64,000 bases of DNA from an uncultured Muribaculaceae bacterium (GCA_910578075.1 CAJTPK010000008.1:55688-119687), one strand, 5' to 3'; numbered from the stretch's first letter, positions 8,573 to 18,252 are shown. The notes: generated from the letters alone by a model not told the origin. Translations and numbers: made by a program.

Positions 8573-10093
8573 TTATATATCCTCTTCAATTTCAATCTGC
8601 ACATCAAACTCTTCAAGGAACTGCATGGTAGCGGCTATATAATCAGCCATAACCACATCGTCTTCCACAAATGGAACTCTCCTGCGATATTCAGCCATTA
8701 CGGTCTCAATATAGGGAGAGGATTTCAACGGACGCCTGAAGTCTATTCCCTGCGCGGCATTCATAAGTTCAACAGCAGCGATATATTTAAGATTGTCGAC
8801 AATCTTATGCAGTTTGACAGCCGCATTGGCTCCCATCGACACAAGATCCTCCTGTCCGTTGGAACTTACTATTGAATCACAAGAAGCCGGCCAAGCATAC
8901 ATCTTGTTTTGACTTACCATTGAAGCGGCAGCATACTGAGGTATCATGAATCCGGAGTTAAGTCCCGGATGAGCAACAAGGAATTCCGGCAAACCTCGCT
9001 GTCCGAGTATAAGCTGTGCAACCCTTCGCTCGGAAATATTACCAAGCTCATGAAGAGCAACGCCCATATAGTCAAAGGCAAGAGCCAATGGCTCTCCATG
9101 GAAATTACCACCGGACACAACAAGATCCATTTCCGGGAATACAGTGGGATTATCCGTGACAGAGTTTATTTCTGTATGAAGAATATCAGTCACGTGATTC
9201 ATGGCATCCTTAACGGCACCATGCACCTGAGGAATACATCTGAAGGAATAAGGATCCTGCACATGCTCTTTTTCCCTGGCTATAATCTCGCTGCCTTTAA
9301 GCAGGGAGCGGAATATCATACCTGTCTCAATCTGTCCTTTGTGCGGTCTAACCTGCTGTATACAGTCGAAGAATGGCTCTATTCTTCCGTCAAAAGCCTC
9401 AAGCGACATAGCACCGAACAGATCGAAACAATTCACAAGATGCCACCCGTCGATCAATGCCTTTATGCCATTGGCACTCATAAACTGAGTTCCGTTAAGC
9501 AATGCAAGTCCCTCTTTTGACATCAGACGGATAGGCTTCCATCCAAAGATATTCAGAGCTTCGATGCTTCTGATTCTTTTACCTTGACACCATACTTCTC
9601 CTTCTCCGATGAGAGGCAGGAAAAGATTTGCCAACGGCGCGAGGTCACCTGAAGCCCCGAGAGAGCCACGGTCAAACACCACGGGAAGCACGTCATTGTT
9701 ATACATGTCAAGAATTCTTTCAACCGTCTGCACCTGAACTCCGCTGAATCCCATTGTCAATGCATGCGCCTTAAGAAGCAACATCAGCTTCACGATAACC
9801 TTGTCCACCGGAGTACCCACACTGCATGAATGGCTTTTCACCAGATTCTCCTGAAGAGTGGATAACTCATCCTGAGAGATATGTTTATTGCATAATGAGC
9901 CGAAACCTGTGGTAACCCCGTAAATCGGCACAGTATTTTCGTCTGTTTTCTTATCAAGATATTCGCGGCATGCAGCTATCCGCGAGCGTCCTTCTTCTGA
10001 TAAAACAAGTTTTGTGCCGCTTTTTAATATCCTTTCTATCAGATCATACGTCAATTCCGATGATCCTATTGCATAAATATCCAGTCTTTCCAT
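8573..10093 (-). CDS. hutH: Histidine ammonia-lyase
   Basis: A 506-residue histidine ammonia-lyase that deaminates L-histidine to trans-urocanate and ammonia, the first step of histidine degradation. The Ala-Ser-Gly triad that cyclises to the MIO electrophile is at about 147-149 within DRGSLGASGDLAPLAN. The active-site tyrosine loop YGVTTGFG is at about 58-65, and the conserved SVTDNPTVFP and GNFHGEPLA segments follow. Length matches the family. It is separated from the upstream hutI by a 329-bp palindromic element, and no TAnnTTTG octamer is visible between that element and the start, so transcription probably reads through from the hutU promoter. Confidence 0.97.
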   Translation of the reverse strand: MERLDIYAIGSSELTYDLIERILKSGTKLVLSEEGRSRIAACREYLDKKTDENTVPIYGVTTGFGSLCNKHISQDELSTLQENLVKSHSCSVGTPVDKVIVKLMLLLKAHALTMGFSGVQVQTVERILDMYNNDVLPVVFDRGSLGASGDLAPLANLFLPLIGEGEVWCQGKRIRSIEALNIFGWKPIRLMSKEGLALLNGTQFMSANGIKALIDGWHLVNCFDLFGAMSLEAFDGRIEPFFDCIQQVRPHKGQIETGMIFRSLLKGSEIIAREKEHVQDPYSFRCIPQVHGAVKDAMNHVTDILHTEINSVTDNPTVFPEMDLVVSGGNFHGEPLALAFDYMGVALHELGNISERRVAQLILGQRGLPEFLVAHPGLNSGFMIPQYAAASMVSQNKMYAWPASCDSIVSSNGQEDLVSMGANAAVKLHKIVDNLKYIAAVELMNAAQGIDFRRPLKSSPYIETVMAEYRRRVPFVEDDVVMADYIAATMQFLEEFDVQIEIEEDI

Positions 10094-10118
10094 GGTATAA
10101 TGGTATATAAGTATTATT

Positions 10119-10447
10119 AGAAGTTGTTTAAAAATGAATGTTAATCAGGGGCGGCAGATTTTTAGGCAAAATGCATTTAAGGCGAAGGAGCATAGCGGGC
10201 TATGTGACTGAGCCGCGAATGCATTTTGGCAAAAATCTGACGGTCTTCCTGAAATTTTAATTCGATTAAACATAATTTAAACGTTAGATTCCTTTTAAGT
10301 TGTTTAAAAATACCTGTTGTCCCGCATATCCGGGCAGATTTTTCCTTTTGATTCAGGCACATAGCCCGCTATGCTCCTGAATCTGCAAGAAAAAAATCTG
10401 CCTCGGATATGCGTCCCCTGATTAACATTGATTTTTAAACAACTTCT
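10119..10447. repeat. Nested palindromic element (MITE- or REP-like) in the hut operon
   Basis: Arms at 10119-10151 and 10415-10447 are inverted repeats of 33 bp with one mismatch. Inside are two hairpin units. Unit 1 pairs CAGATTTTT...AAAATGCATT (10154-10176) with AATGCATTTTGGCAAAAATC and following bases (10218-10239). Unit 2 starts with a second copy of AAGTTGTTTAAAAAT (10297-10311), pairs GCATATCCG-type arms (10324-10343 with 10390-10412) and GATTCAGG/CCTGAATC (10350-10357 with 10376-10383). The loop core GAGCATAGCGGGCTATGTG (10189-10207) recurs as its exact reverse complement at 10358-10376. There is no transposase gene. The right arm supplies the last codons and stop of hutI. Confidence 0.8.
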
Positions 10448-11691
10448 AAATTTTCACATACAACCCGTCCTTTGCTTATGACGGTGTTTACACAATTCAT
10501 TCCAACATAATAGGGCAACATCCGATAGTTGTCAAATTCAAGAATCAACATATCACCACTCTTCCCTACTTCCAGAGATCCTGTTTCACCGGCGAGATCA
10601 AGCGCGGCGGCTCCGTTTAGAGTCAATGCCGTTATCGTTTCCTCGATTGTCATATTCATATATATGCATGCCAAAGCGATTGTCAAAGGTATCGAACCGC
10701 TGAAACATGATCCGGGATTAAGATCTGTAGCAAGCGCCACCGCCGCACCGGCTTCAATAAATTTTCTTGCCGGGGCAAAAGGTTCTTTTAAAGCGAAAGC
10801 TGTAAGAGGCAATAATGTAGCGACAGTCCCGGCTTCAACCATCCTTTTGATGCCGGCATCACTCACATGCAGCAGATGGTCAGCGGATACAGCGTTGAGT
10901 TCGGAAGCCAACTCCGCGCCACCAAGAGTAACTATCTCGTCTGCATGAAGCTTGAGCTTGAAACCGATATCTTTCGCAGCTTGCAGGAAGCGACGGGAAT
11001 CCTCTATCTCGAATACATTCTTCTCTGTGAATATATCGCAGAATTGTGCTTTATCCTTCACTGCGGGCAGCATCTCCCTGATCATCATATCCACATACTC
11101 TCCGGTGCGTCCCTTATACTCCTTGGGTACTGCATGCGCACCCAAAAAGGTAGATACAATCCTGAGTTTCTGTTCCGGTGCATCTGCAAGATGTTGGATA
11201 ACATCAAGCATCTTCACCTCGGATTCCGTATCAAGTCCATAACCGCTTTTTGCCTCGACAGTAGTAACTCCCATCTCGACCATACGGTCTATAAACCATT
11301 GCGCCTTATCAGCAAGAGAACCGGCACTTTCGGTTCTGGTAGCATTGACTGTTGACTGTATGCCTCCTCCTCTTTCCATTATACTCATGTAAGAGTCGCC
11401 CTTAAGCCTCCATTCGAATTCATCGGGCCGGTATCCGCCGAATATAAGATGAGTATGAGAATCCACAAAACCGGGTAGAACCACCCGCCCTCCTGCATCA
11501 ATTATCCTGTAATTGTCCGAGGAATATGTGCTCGGGAAATCATCATCATCTCCACACCATGATATAACACCATCTGTCACGACAATAGCGCCATGATCAA
11601 TAATGTTAAGATGCCCCATATCTTTGCCCTTTGCTGCGGCAAAACCCATGGGAGTCACTATTCTGGCATTTCTTATCGCGATATTATTCAT
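10435..11691 (-). CDS. hutI: Imidazolonepropionase
   Basis: A 418-residue amidohydrolase-fold enzyme that opens 4-imidazolone-5-propionate to N-formimino-L-glutamate, step three of histidine degradation. Metal-binding motifs are visible: DSHTHLIFGG near residue 80, HADEI in the middle and ATDLNPGS later. The start overlaps the ftcD stop by 4 bp (ATGA), a sign of translational coupling. The last residues (Glu-Val-Val) and the TAA stop lie inside the terminal inverted repeat of the palindromic element, so the element abuts or has replaced the native 3' end. The catalytic core is complete, so activity should be kept. Confidence 0.96.
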   Translation of the reverse strand: MNNIAIRNARIVTPMGFAAAKGKDMGHLNIIDHGAIVVTDGVISWCGDDDDFPSTYSSDNYRIIDAGGRVVLPGFVDSHTHLIFGGYRPDEFEWRLKGDSYMSIMERGGGIQSTVNATRTESAGSLADKAQWFIDRMVEMGVTTVEAKSGYGLDTESEVKMLDVIQHLADAPEQKLRIVSTFLGAHAVPKEYKGRTGEYVDMMIREMLPAVKDKAQFCDIFTEKNVFEIEDSRRFLQAAKDIGFKLKLHADEIVTLGGAELASELNAVSADHLLHVSDAGIKRMVEAGTVATLLPLTAFALKEPFAPARKFIEAGAAVALATDLNPGSCFSGSIPLTIALACIYMNMTIEETITALTLNGAAALDLAGETGSLEVGKSGDMLILEFDNYRMLPYYVGMNCVNTVISKGRVVCENLEVV

Positions 11692-13391
11692 TGATGCGCA
11701 ATTATTTCATTCACCATTGCTATGATCTCTGATTCCTTCTTGTCTGCCTCCCTTGAAATTTCAGCAGCCTCATGGAGAAGAGCTTCCGCCTTAACCCTGT
11801 TTTTCAATCCTGAAGCATTGATCTTGACATTGAGGTAGGCGCCTTGTACAGCAGCTCTGGCTGCCAACGCACCGACACCGGCATCACTTACGGAAGCCGG
11901 ATTCCCTTTAGCAGCCATCGATTTGAGAATATCAAATGTCTCAAAGGCAGTTTTCATTGTGCGCAAGGGAACTTCCGTAGCATAGAGTGTTGCTGATTCA
12001 AGAGCTTCGCTACGAGCCGCTTTTTCAGCTTCTGTCTTTTTGGGCATGGAGAACACAGCCATTATTCTATTGAATGCCTCGGTATCCTCATCTACAAGAT
12101 GAATCAACTGATCCTGCAACGATCTCCCCTTCTCTGCAACATCTGAGAATTCTTCCCATCTGTCATCCCATCCGGCCTTATGTGCCGACAGATTCGCCAC
12201 CATAGTGCCGAGAGCCGCAGCAAGGGCGCCCATATAGGCAGAGATTGATCCTCCACCCGGTGCAGGCGACTCAGAAGCTGTCTCGTCTGCAAAGCCACGA
12301 CATGTCAGATCCACAAGTTTCTTTGTATCGCCGTCTGCTTCGAGCATATACTCAATCACCTTCTCTGATGGATCAAACGGTTTCAGCTCATCAAGTCCCA
12401 TGGACTTGACTGCGATTTTTATTATCTCGCTATCCGGTATACCTGACGAACGCTGTTGCATACGCAGATAATGTTTTCCGGCATCGATCAACGCACGCTT
12501 CGGTATCAACCCGACAATCTCCGTTCCTGTGACACGTATTCCTCGCGCAGCCGCAGCCCGCGACACTTCATCAAACGCTATATGCAGCGGAGTAACGCCC
12601 ATGTCGGTTATATTCATTGAAACCTGAGCGATACCATATTCATCTATAAACCATCCTATTGCCTTTGTTGCCTTGAGCGTGCCCGGCAGCATGATTGTAT
12701 TTCCCTCTGCATCTTTCATCGGCTTACCGTTCGGTTTTCCACCTTCACGTTTAGGCCGGCCTTTTTCCCGGACATCAAATGCTATGGCATTTGCACGTCT
12801 TGTAGAGGTTGTGTTGAGATTGAAGTTGACTGCAATCAGGAAATCGCGAGCTCCGACAGCCGTGCAGCCGGTGCGTGCCACATCTTCATCATAAGGACGG
12901 TCTCCGAAATCGGGACCTTTCCCCTCTTTACCCATCCTCTCTGCCAGGCCTTCATATTCACCTTCGCGACAAACGGCAAGGTTTTTCCTTTCCGGAGCGA
13001 ATGCCGCCGCCTCATAACAATAACAAGGTATATTCAACTCCTCTGATGCTCGTTTCGCAAGACCTCTCGCAAGCTCCGCACACTCTTCGAGAGTGACACC
13101 GCTTACAGGAATCAGCGGACATACATCTGTAGCTCCCATACGCGGATGCGCACCGTGATGCTCCCGCATATCTATGAGTTCGGCTGCCTTTCGCATCCCC
13201 CTCAAAGCTGCCTCAACAACAGCCTCAGGCTCTCCGACGAATGTCACCACCGTGCGGTTGGTCGCCTCTCCGGGATCAACATCGAGCAAACGCACCTCCC
13301 CGCCTTTCTCTATTTCTGCTGTGATAGCGTTAATTATATCTTTATCGCGACCCTCTGAGAAGTTGGGCACGCATTCTATTATCTTTTTCAT
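11688..13391 (-). CDS. ftcD: Bifunctional glutamate formimidoyltransferase / formimidoyl-THF cyclodeaminase
   Basis: A 567-residue fusion of two folate enzymes. The N-terminal part (about 1-330) is glutamate formimidoyltransferase, beginning ECVPNFSEGRD and including HHGAHPRMGATDVCPL; it passes the formimino group of FIGLU to tetrahydrofolate and yields glutamate. The C-terminal part (about 360-567) is the cyclodeaminase, marked by SPAPGGGSISAYMGALAAA; it releases ammonia and makes 5,10-methenyl-THF. Many bacteria have the two as separate proteins or use HutF/HutG; the fusion resembles the vertebrate enzyme. It starts 26 bp after hutU and overlaps hutI by 4 bp. Confidence 0.96.
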   Translation of the reverse strand: MKKIIECVPNFSEGRDKDIINAITAEIEKGGEVRLLDVDPGEATNRTVVTFVGEPEAVVEAALRGMRKAAELIDMREHHGAHPRMGATDVCPLIPVSGVTLEECAELARGLAKRASEELNIPCYCYEAAAFAPERKNLAVCREGEYEGLAERMGKEGKGPDFGDRPYDEDVARTGCTAVGARDFLIAVNFNLNTTSTRRANAIAFDVREKGRPKREGGKPNGKPMKDAEGNTIMLPGTLKATKAIGWFIDEYGIAQVSMNITDMGVTPLHIAFDEVSRAAAARGIRVTGTEIVGLIPKRALIDAGKHYLRMQQRSSGIPDSEIIKIAVKSMGLDELKPFDPSEKVIEYMLEADGDTKKLVDLTCRGFADETASESPAPGGGSISAYMGALAAALGTMVANLSAHKAGWDDRWEEFSDVAEKGRSLQDQLIHLVDEDTEAFNRIMAVFSMPKKTEAEKAARSEALESATLYATEVPLRTMKTAFETFDILKSMAAKGNPASVSDAGVGALAARAAVQGAYLNVKINASGLKNRVKAEALLHEAAEISREADKKESEIIAMVNEIIAHQ

Positions 13392-13417
13392 CTTATGTAT
13401 GCAATTTTATGCAATTA

Positions 13418-15409
13418 TTATATTAACGAGTTTATCAATGATTCATCCGCAATGAACGGTTCGGTTATCATAAATCCATTTTCAGATTGAGTCTCGTTCC
13501 ATTCCTTCACTGTCGACATTGCGTTCTCATTACGGGCCCAGCTTCTGCGGGCAACACCTCCCATCACGTCCCAGAGCATAGCCTGACGCAATATATTGTC
13601 AACTCTTTCAGAGCCATCACAGACCATTCCGAAACCACCGTTGATAGCTTTTCCGATACCGACACCACCGCCGTTATGAAGAGCCACAAGACTCATACCT
13701 CTCGCACAGTTGCCTGCGAAACACTGCACAGCCATGTCTGCCATCACATTCGATCCGTCCTTTATGTTGGATGTCTCTCGGAAAGGTGAATCAGTGCCGC
13801 TTACATCGTGATGATCTCGGCCAAGCATTATCGGACCGACTTCTCCGTTTCTTACCATCTCATTAAAACGCAATGCGATCTTAAGACGCCCCATTGCATC
13901 CTGATAAAGGATACGTGCCTGTGTGCCGACAACCATGGCGTTCTTCTCCGCATCTCGTATCCAGTTGTAATTATCCCTATCCTGCCCGCGACGGTCGGGG
14001 TCTATACATTCCATTGCGGCTTTATCTGTCTTCACAAGATCCTCGTGCTTCCCACTAAGACAAACCCAACGGAAGGGTCCATAACCATAATCAAACAGCA
14101 TCGGACCCATTATATCCTCCACATAAGACGGCCATATGAAACCATCCTTCTCATCTACACCATTACGTGAAATCTCCTTGACCCCGGCATCATATATCGC
14201 TTTCATGAATGAATTCCCATAATCGAAGAAATATGTTCCACGGGCTGTCAACTCTTTTATAGCATTGAAATGACGTTTCAGAGTGCTGTCCACAAGTTCT
14301 CTGAATTTCGAAGGATCATCATGCAGAAGCTTTGTCCGCTCTTCAAAAGATATTCCGGCAGGACAATATCCTCCCTCGTACACGGCATGACATGATGTCT
14401 GATCACTGAGCAATTCTATTTTCTTATCATGTTCAACAGCGTATTCAAGCAGATCCACCACATTTCCATGATAAGCCACCGATATAGGCCGCTCCTCTTT
14501 CATAGCCACTTCGGCAAGACGGAACGCTTCCGGAATATTATCTGTGATTTCCGATACCCAACCCTGATTCTTACGGGTCATTATACGGGAAAGATCCACC
14601 TCCGATATGATTGCAGCCGCACCTGCGATTTCAGCAGCCTTGGGCTGAGCACCACTCATGCCTCCGAGTCCGGAGGATACAAACAGGTGTCCGCGAAGAT
14701 CACCGTCCTGTGGCACTCCAAGTTTCATACGGCCGGCATTCAGGAGAGTATTGAATGTGCCATGCACGATTCCTTGCGGCCCTATATACATCCAGCCTCC
14801 GGCTGTCATCTGACCGTAATTGGCAACACCCATCTGCATGGCTTCATGCCAGTCGTGAGGATTATCAAAAAGTCCCACCATCATTGCATTGGTTATTATA
14901 ACCCTTGGCGCATCTTTCTTAGAAGGGAATAGACCCAACGGATGTCCTGACTCGATAACCAGTGTCTGCTCATCAGTCAGCTGTTCAAGATATTTCTTGA
15001 TCAGGCGGTACTGCAGCCAATTCTGACACACCTGCCCGGTCTCGCCATATGTGACAAGCTCATACGGATACAACGCGATATCAAAACAGAGGTTATTGTC
15101 AATCATAACCTGAAATGCTTTCCCTTCGGTGCAATTCCCCTTGTATTCATCTATCGGCTTTGCCGCAAGATCTCCTTCAGGACGGAACCGGTAGGCATAG
15201 ATACGTCCTCTGGTTCTCAACTCCTCAAGAAATTCAGGTGCAGCCTTCTCATGTAATTCAGGAGGAAGATAACGCAATGCATTTTTCAAGGCTGTCTTGG
15301 TTTTATCCGGTGAAAGAGTGTATCCACGGTCGGGTGCGCGACGGATACCGTCCTTAAACTGAGGCATCTCAGGCCATTCGGCGTCAAGAAGAATCTTGCT
15401 GTTTTCCAT
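13418..15409 (-). CDS. hutU: Urocanate hydratase (long form)
   Basis: A 663-residue urocanase that hydrates urocanate to 4-imidazolone-5-propionate using tightly bound NAD. The NAD-binding region has FVSSGLGGMSGAQPKAAE, and the C-terminal catalytic part has LGRDHHDVSGTDSPFRET, FAGNCARGMS and LHNGGGVGIGKAINGG. It is about 100 residues longer than the common bacterial form of about 555 residues and closer in length to the animal enzyme. It is the first gene of the hut operon and has a well-formed promoter upstream. Confidence 0.96.
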   Translation of the reverse strand: MENSKILLDAEWPEMPQFKDGIRRAPDRGYTLSPDKTKTALKNALRYLPPELHEKAAPEFLEELRTRGRIYAYRFRPEGDLAAKPIDEYKGNCTEGKAFQVMIDNNLCFDIALYPYELVTYGETGQVCQNWLQYRLIKKYLEQLTDEQTLVIESGHPLGLFPSKKDAPRVIITNAMMVGLFDNPHDWHEAMQMGVANYGQMTAGGWMYIGPQGIVHGTFNTLLNAGRMKLGVPQDGDLRGHLFVSSGLGGMSGAQPKAAEIAGAAAIISEVDLSRIMTRKNQGWVSEITDNIPEAFRLAEVAMKEERPISVAYHGNVVDLLEYAVEHDKKIELLSDQTSCHAVYEGGYCPAGISFEERTKLLHDDPSKFRELVDSTLKRHFNAIKELTARGTYFFDYGNSFMKAIYDAGVKEISRNGVDEKDGFIWPSYVEDIMGPMLFDYGYGPFRWVCLSGKHEDLVKTDKAAMECIDPDRRGQDRDNYNWIRDAEKNAMVVGTQARILYQDAMGRLKIALRFNEMVRNGEVGPIMLGRDHHDVSGTDSPFRETSNIKDGSNVMADMAVQCFAGNCARGMSLVALHNGGGVGIGKAINGGFGMVCDGSERVDNILRQAMLWDVMGGVARRSWARNENAMSTVKEWNETQSENGFMITEPFIADESLINSLI

Positions 15410-15471
15410 TATGGTATGTTTTACTTGTAAAATAATCTATAAATAATTTAGAGTTTGTCTCTTAATCTCCA

Positions 15472-15502
15472 CAAAGTTAGAAACTATTCGCATTCCAGCA
15501 AA
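15472..15502 (-). promoter_or_regulatory. hut operon promoter
   Basis: On the minus strand TTTG (15502-15499), 19 bp, then TAACTTTG (15479-15472). This is a full match to the Bacteroidota housekeeping promoter. Transcription would start near 15465, giving a leader of about 55 nt before hutU. Confidence 0.75.
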
Positions 15503-15557
15503 TTATTTACACATATTCTACAACAGATTATAGAAATCAGCCCAATATAAATAAAGA

Positions 15558-15590
15558 ATGCGCTGCGGAATGTTGAATTCCGCAGCGCAT
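15558..15590 (-). terminator. Terminator downstream of pgm
   Basis: A perfect 14-bp stem (15558-15571 with 15577-15590) closes a 5-nt loop. On the minus strand it is followed by ATTCTTTATTTATATT. It ends the phosphohexomutase gene and insulates the hut promoter. Confidence 0.85.
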
Positions 15591-15612
15591 AGTGATTTTT
15601 ATGTCAGTAATA

Positions 15613-17364
15613 TTACATAACCTTGAGATCACGAAGAACCTGATCTATGTGCTCCTCGGCTTTCTTCACGATTGCCTCGTAATCCTCTTTATTCTTCATG
15701 TCCTCGCGAACCTCAACATAGAATTTGATCTTAGGCTCAGTTCCTGAAGGACGGATAGACACCTTGTCACCTGCTTCAGTGAAGAACTGGAGAACATTAG
15801 ATGTCGTGGGGAAGTCAAGTTTTGTAACTTCACCGGTCTTAAGATTTCTGCAATTGAGGTCAGAATAATCTTTAATGCATGTTACCGCACTTCCTGCCAA
15901 CTCCTTCGGAGGATTCTCACGGAATTCCTTCATCATTGCCACGATTTCCTCAGCTCCGCTCTTTCCGGGACGAACAACGCTTACACCACGCTCACGAGAG
16001 AAACCATAAGTTGCATAGATATCAACAAGAAGCTCATAAAGGTTCATACCCTTGTCAGCAGCCCATGCAGCAGCCTCCGCAATCAAAGAGTTTGCAGAAA
16101 TTGAATCCTTGTCTCTCACGAATGTCTCTGCAAGGAAGCCGTAGCTTTCCTCTCCACCACCGATATAACGGCCGGTAGCCTCCATGTTACGCATAACATC
16201 GGCTATCCACTTGAAACCTGTGTAGCAATCGAAGCATTTGATACCATTTGCATCTGCTATACGCTTCACAGTTTCAGTGGTGACGATAGTCTTCACGCAA
16301 TATTCATTACCGTTAAGAAGTTTTTTCTCGACATTCTGGGTAATGATGTAATAGAGGAGCAGCATAACAAGCTGGTTACCATTCACGAGCTGATACTCCC
16401 CTTTCTTATCACGCACTACAAGACCGATACGGTCTGCATCGGGATCGGATGCGAGAACGAGATCCGCTCCAACTTCCTTAGCCTTGGCAACACCCATTGC
16501 CATAGCCTCAGGATTCTCCGGGTTAGGAGAAACGACTGTGGGGAAATCTCCGCTCTGGATATCCTGCTCCGGAACGTGTATAACATTCTCAAAGCCCCAG
16601 AGTTTCAATGAATCAAACATCAGACGTGAACCTGTACCGTGAATCGGTGTGTACACGATCTTCATATCCTTGTGACGTTTGTCTGCCTCCGGATCAAGAG
16701 ACAATGTATGAATATCGGCAAGATACTGCTGGTCGAGATCCTTACCGATCTCCTGGATCAATTCTTTGTTAGGTGTGAACTTAATCTGATCAACCGAAGT
16801 AATCGCGTTCACATATTCAATAGTCTTTACATCGTGGGGAGCGATCATCTGAGCGCCATCACTCCAATAAGCTTTATAACCGTTATACTCTTTCGGGTTG
16901 TGGCTTGCTGTAACCATCACACCACTCTGGCATCCGAGTTTACGGATAGCATATGAAACCTCTGGTGTAGGACACGGACCATCCATAAGATATACCTTTA
17001 TACCGTTGGCAGAGAAAATATCCGCCGTCAACTCAGCAAACTTACGGGAATTATGACGCACGTCGTGACCGACAGCCACAGTGATCTGGGGAAGCTCCTT
17101 GAAGCAATCCTTAAGATAATTTGCAAGTCCTTGTGTCGCTGCGCCTACAGTGTATCTGTTCATACGGTTGGTGCCAGCTCCCATGATACCACGGAGACCA
17201 CCTGTTCCAAACTCAAGGTCCTTGTAGAAAGATTCTATAAGTTCAGTCTTATCTTCGGCATCAAGCATCTTCTGCACTGCCTCGCGTGTCTCCTCATCAT
17301 ACTGAGGCGTAAGCCATTTCTGAGCCCGCTCTGTTACGGTTCTCAACAATTCGTCATTACTCAT
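15613..17364 (-). CDS. Phosphoglucomutase/phosphomannomutase family protein
   Basis: A 583-residue alpha-D-phosphohexomutase of the PgcA type that moves phosphate between C1 and C6 of glucose (or mannose), feeding glycogen and cell-wall sugar synthesis. The phosphoserine loop TASHNPKEYNGYK, the metal-binding DPDADR motif, the sugar-specificity loop GGGEESYGF and the C-terminal phosphate-binding RPSGTEPKIK are all present. I start at ATG 17364 (MSNDELLRTV) rather than the longer frame to 17439; the -7 box at 17462-17469 leaves room for either, but family members begin near the chosen Met. It is monocistronic with its own terminator. Confidence 0.93.
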   Translation of the reverse strand: MSNDELLRTVTERAQKWLTPQYDEETREAVQKMLDAEDKTELIESFYKDLEFGTGGLRGIMGAGTNRMNRYTVGAATQGLANYLKDCFKELPQITVAVGHDVRHNSRKFAELTADIFSANGIKVYLMDGPCPTPEVSYAIRKLGCQSGVMVTASHNPKEYNGYKAYWSDGAQMIAPHDVKTIEYVNAITSVDQIKFTPNKELIQEIGKDLDQQYLADIHTLSLDPEADKRHKDMKIVYTPIHGTGSRLMFDSLKLWGFENVIHVPEQDIQSGDFPTVVSPNPENPEAMAMGVAKAKEVGADLVLASDPDADRIGLVVRDKKGEYQLVNGNQLVMLLLYYIITQNVEKKLLNGNEYCVKTIVTTETVKRIADANGIKCFDCYTGFKWIADVMRNMEATGRYIGGGEESYGFLAETFVRDKDSISANSLIAEAAAWAADKGMNLYELLVDIYATYGFSRERGVSVVRPGKSGAEEIVAMMKEFRENPPKELAGSAVTCIKDYSDLNCRNLKTGEVTKLDFPTTSNVLQFFTEAGDKVSIRPSGTEPKIKFYVEVREDMKNKEDYEAIVKKAEEHIDQVLRDLKVM

Positions 17365-17461
17365 AATTTCTATATAAGTTAATACATTAATATTTCCATT
17401 TCCGCCGTTCCGGCACAGGATATTCAGATCCGCGTGCACAATCCGGCCTATTTGTTAAACG

Positions 17462-17469
17462 CAAAGATA
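17462..17469 (-). promoter_or_regulatory. Putative -7 element for phosphohexomutase gene
   Basis: Minus strand TATCTTTG fits TAnnTTTG, about 100 bp before the chosen start at 17364. No clear -33 TTTG. Confidence 0.4.
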
Positions 17470-17512
17470 TAAAAAATTTCCACACCTTTAACAGCTTTTA
17501 TAGGATTTATAC

Positions 17513-17520
17513 TAATTTTG
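17513..17520 (+). promoter_or_regulatory. Putative -7 element for flavin reductase gene
   Basis: TAATTTTG fits TAnnTTTG. It overlaps the TTG at 17518 that opens the longest reading frame, which argues that the real start is the ATG at 17614. Confidence 0.45.
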
Positions 17521-17613
17521 TTCAAAAATTACTGCCTGTGGCTCGTGTTCACGGCTGTGGACACTGTTTCCGAAGAGGCAATGTTTATAATCAAATGCTT
17601 ATTTATTGATAAT

Positions 17614-18183
17614 ATGGCAAAGGTATCATGGCGTCCCGGAACTATGGTTTACCCTCTTCCGGCAGCATTAGTGACATGTGGAGCTGACCGTGAGGAATGG
17701 AACATGCTCACTGTGGCTTGGACCGGAACAATATGTTCTGATCCTGCAATGTGTTATATCTCTGTTCGTCCGGAACGTCACTCATATCCTATCATCAGGG
17801 ATAGAATGGAATTCACAATAAACCTGACAACCGCCGACATGGCAAAAGCTACAGATTGGGCTGGCGTAAGATCCGGCAAGAACTATGACAAATGGAAAGA
17901 AACAGGATTAACGCCCATACCCGGTGAAAAAGTAGCATCCCCCACTATCGAAGAATCACCACTCTCAATTGAATGCCGAGTGAAATCAATTGTCTCACTT
18001 GGCAGTCATGACATGTTCATAGCCGAGGTGCTTAACGTACGTGCTGATGACAAATACATAGATCCGGAAACAGGTCGATTCTCTCTTGAAAGTTCAGGAA
18101 TCATGGCTTACAGCCACGGCAATTACTATGAACTTGGCAAACTTATTGGAAAATTCGGCTTCTCAGTGCAAAAAAGAAAATAA
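17614..18183 (+). CDS. Flavin reductase-like FMN-binding protein
   Basis: A 189-residue protein of the DIM6/NTAB flavin reductase-like family. It has the typical N-terminal RPGTMVYPLPAALVTCG, the FMN-contact stretch MLTVAWTGTICSDP, CYISVRPERHSYPII and FTINLT, and the C-terminal HGNYYELGK. Members bind FMN and are often annotated as flavin reductases, but the natural substrate is usually unknown. The start is ATG 17614; upstream in-frame codons lie over the putative promoter. It is divergent from the phosphohexomutase gene. Confidence 0.85.
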   Translation: MAKVSWRPGTMVYPLPAALVTCGADREEWNMLTVAWTGTICSDPAMCYISVRPERHSYPIIRDRMEFTINLTTADMAKATDWAGVRSGKNYDKWKETGLTPIPGEKVASPTIEESPLSIECRVKSIVSLGSHDMFIAEVLNVRADDKYIDPETGRFSLESSGIMAYSHGNYYELGKLIGKFGFSVQKRK

Positions 18184-18224
18184 AAATTCTTATATTTGCA
18201 GATTGCTTAAGGCAACACACGGCA

Positions 18225-18252
18225 TATACCTCATAAGTTTTCATGAGGTATA
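18225..18252. terminator. Hairpin between flavin reductase and PBP genes
   Basis: TATACCTCAT (18225-18234) pairs with ATGAGGTATA (18243-18252), with an outer ACGGC/GCCGT pair further out. It lies 41 bp after the flavin reductase stop and may end that transcript; the T tract after it is weak (CATTTTAGTTT). Confidence 0.45.

Noticed and set aside
10177..10362. 61-codon frame in the hutI-hutH gap
   Set aside because: Lies entirely inside the palindromic element; sequence is explained by the repeats.
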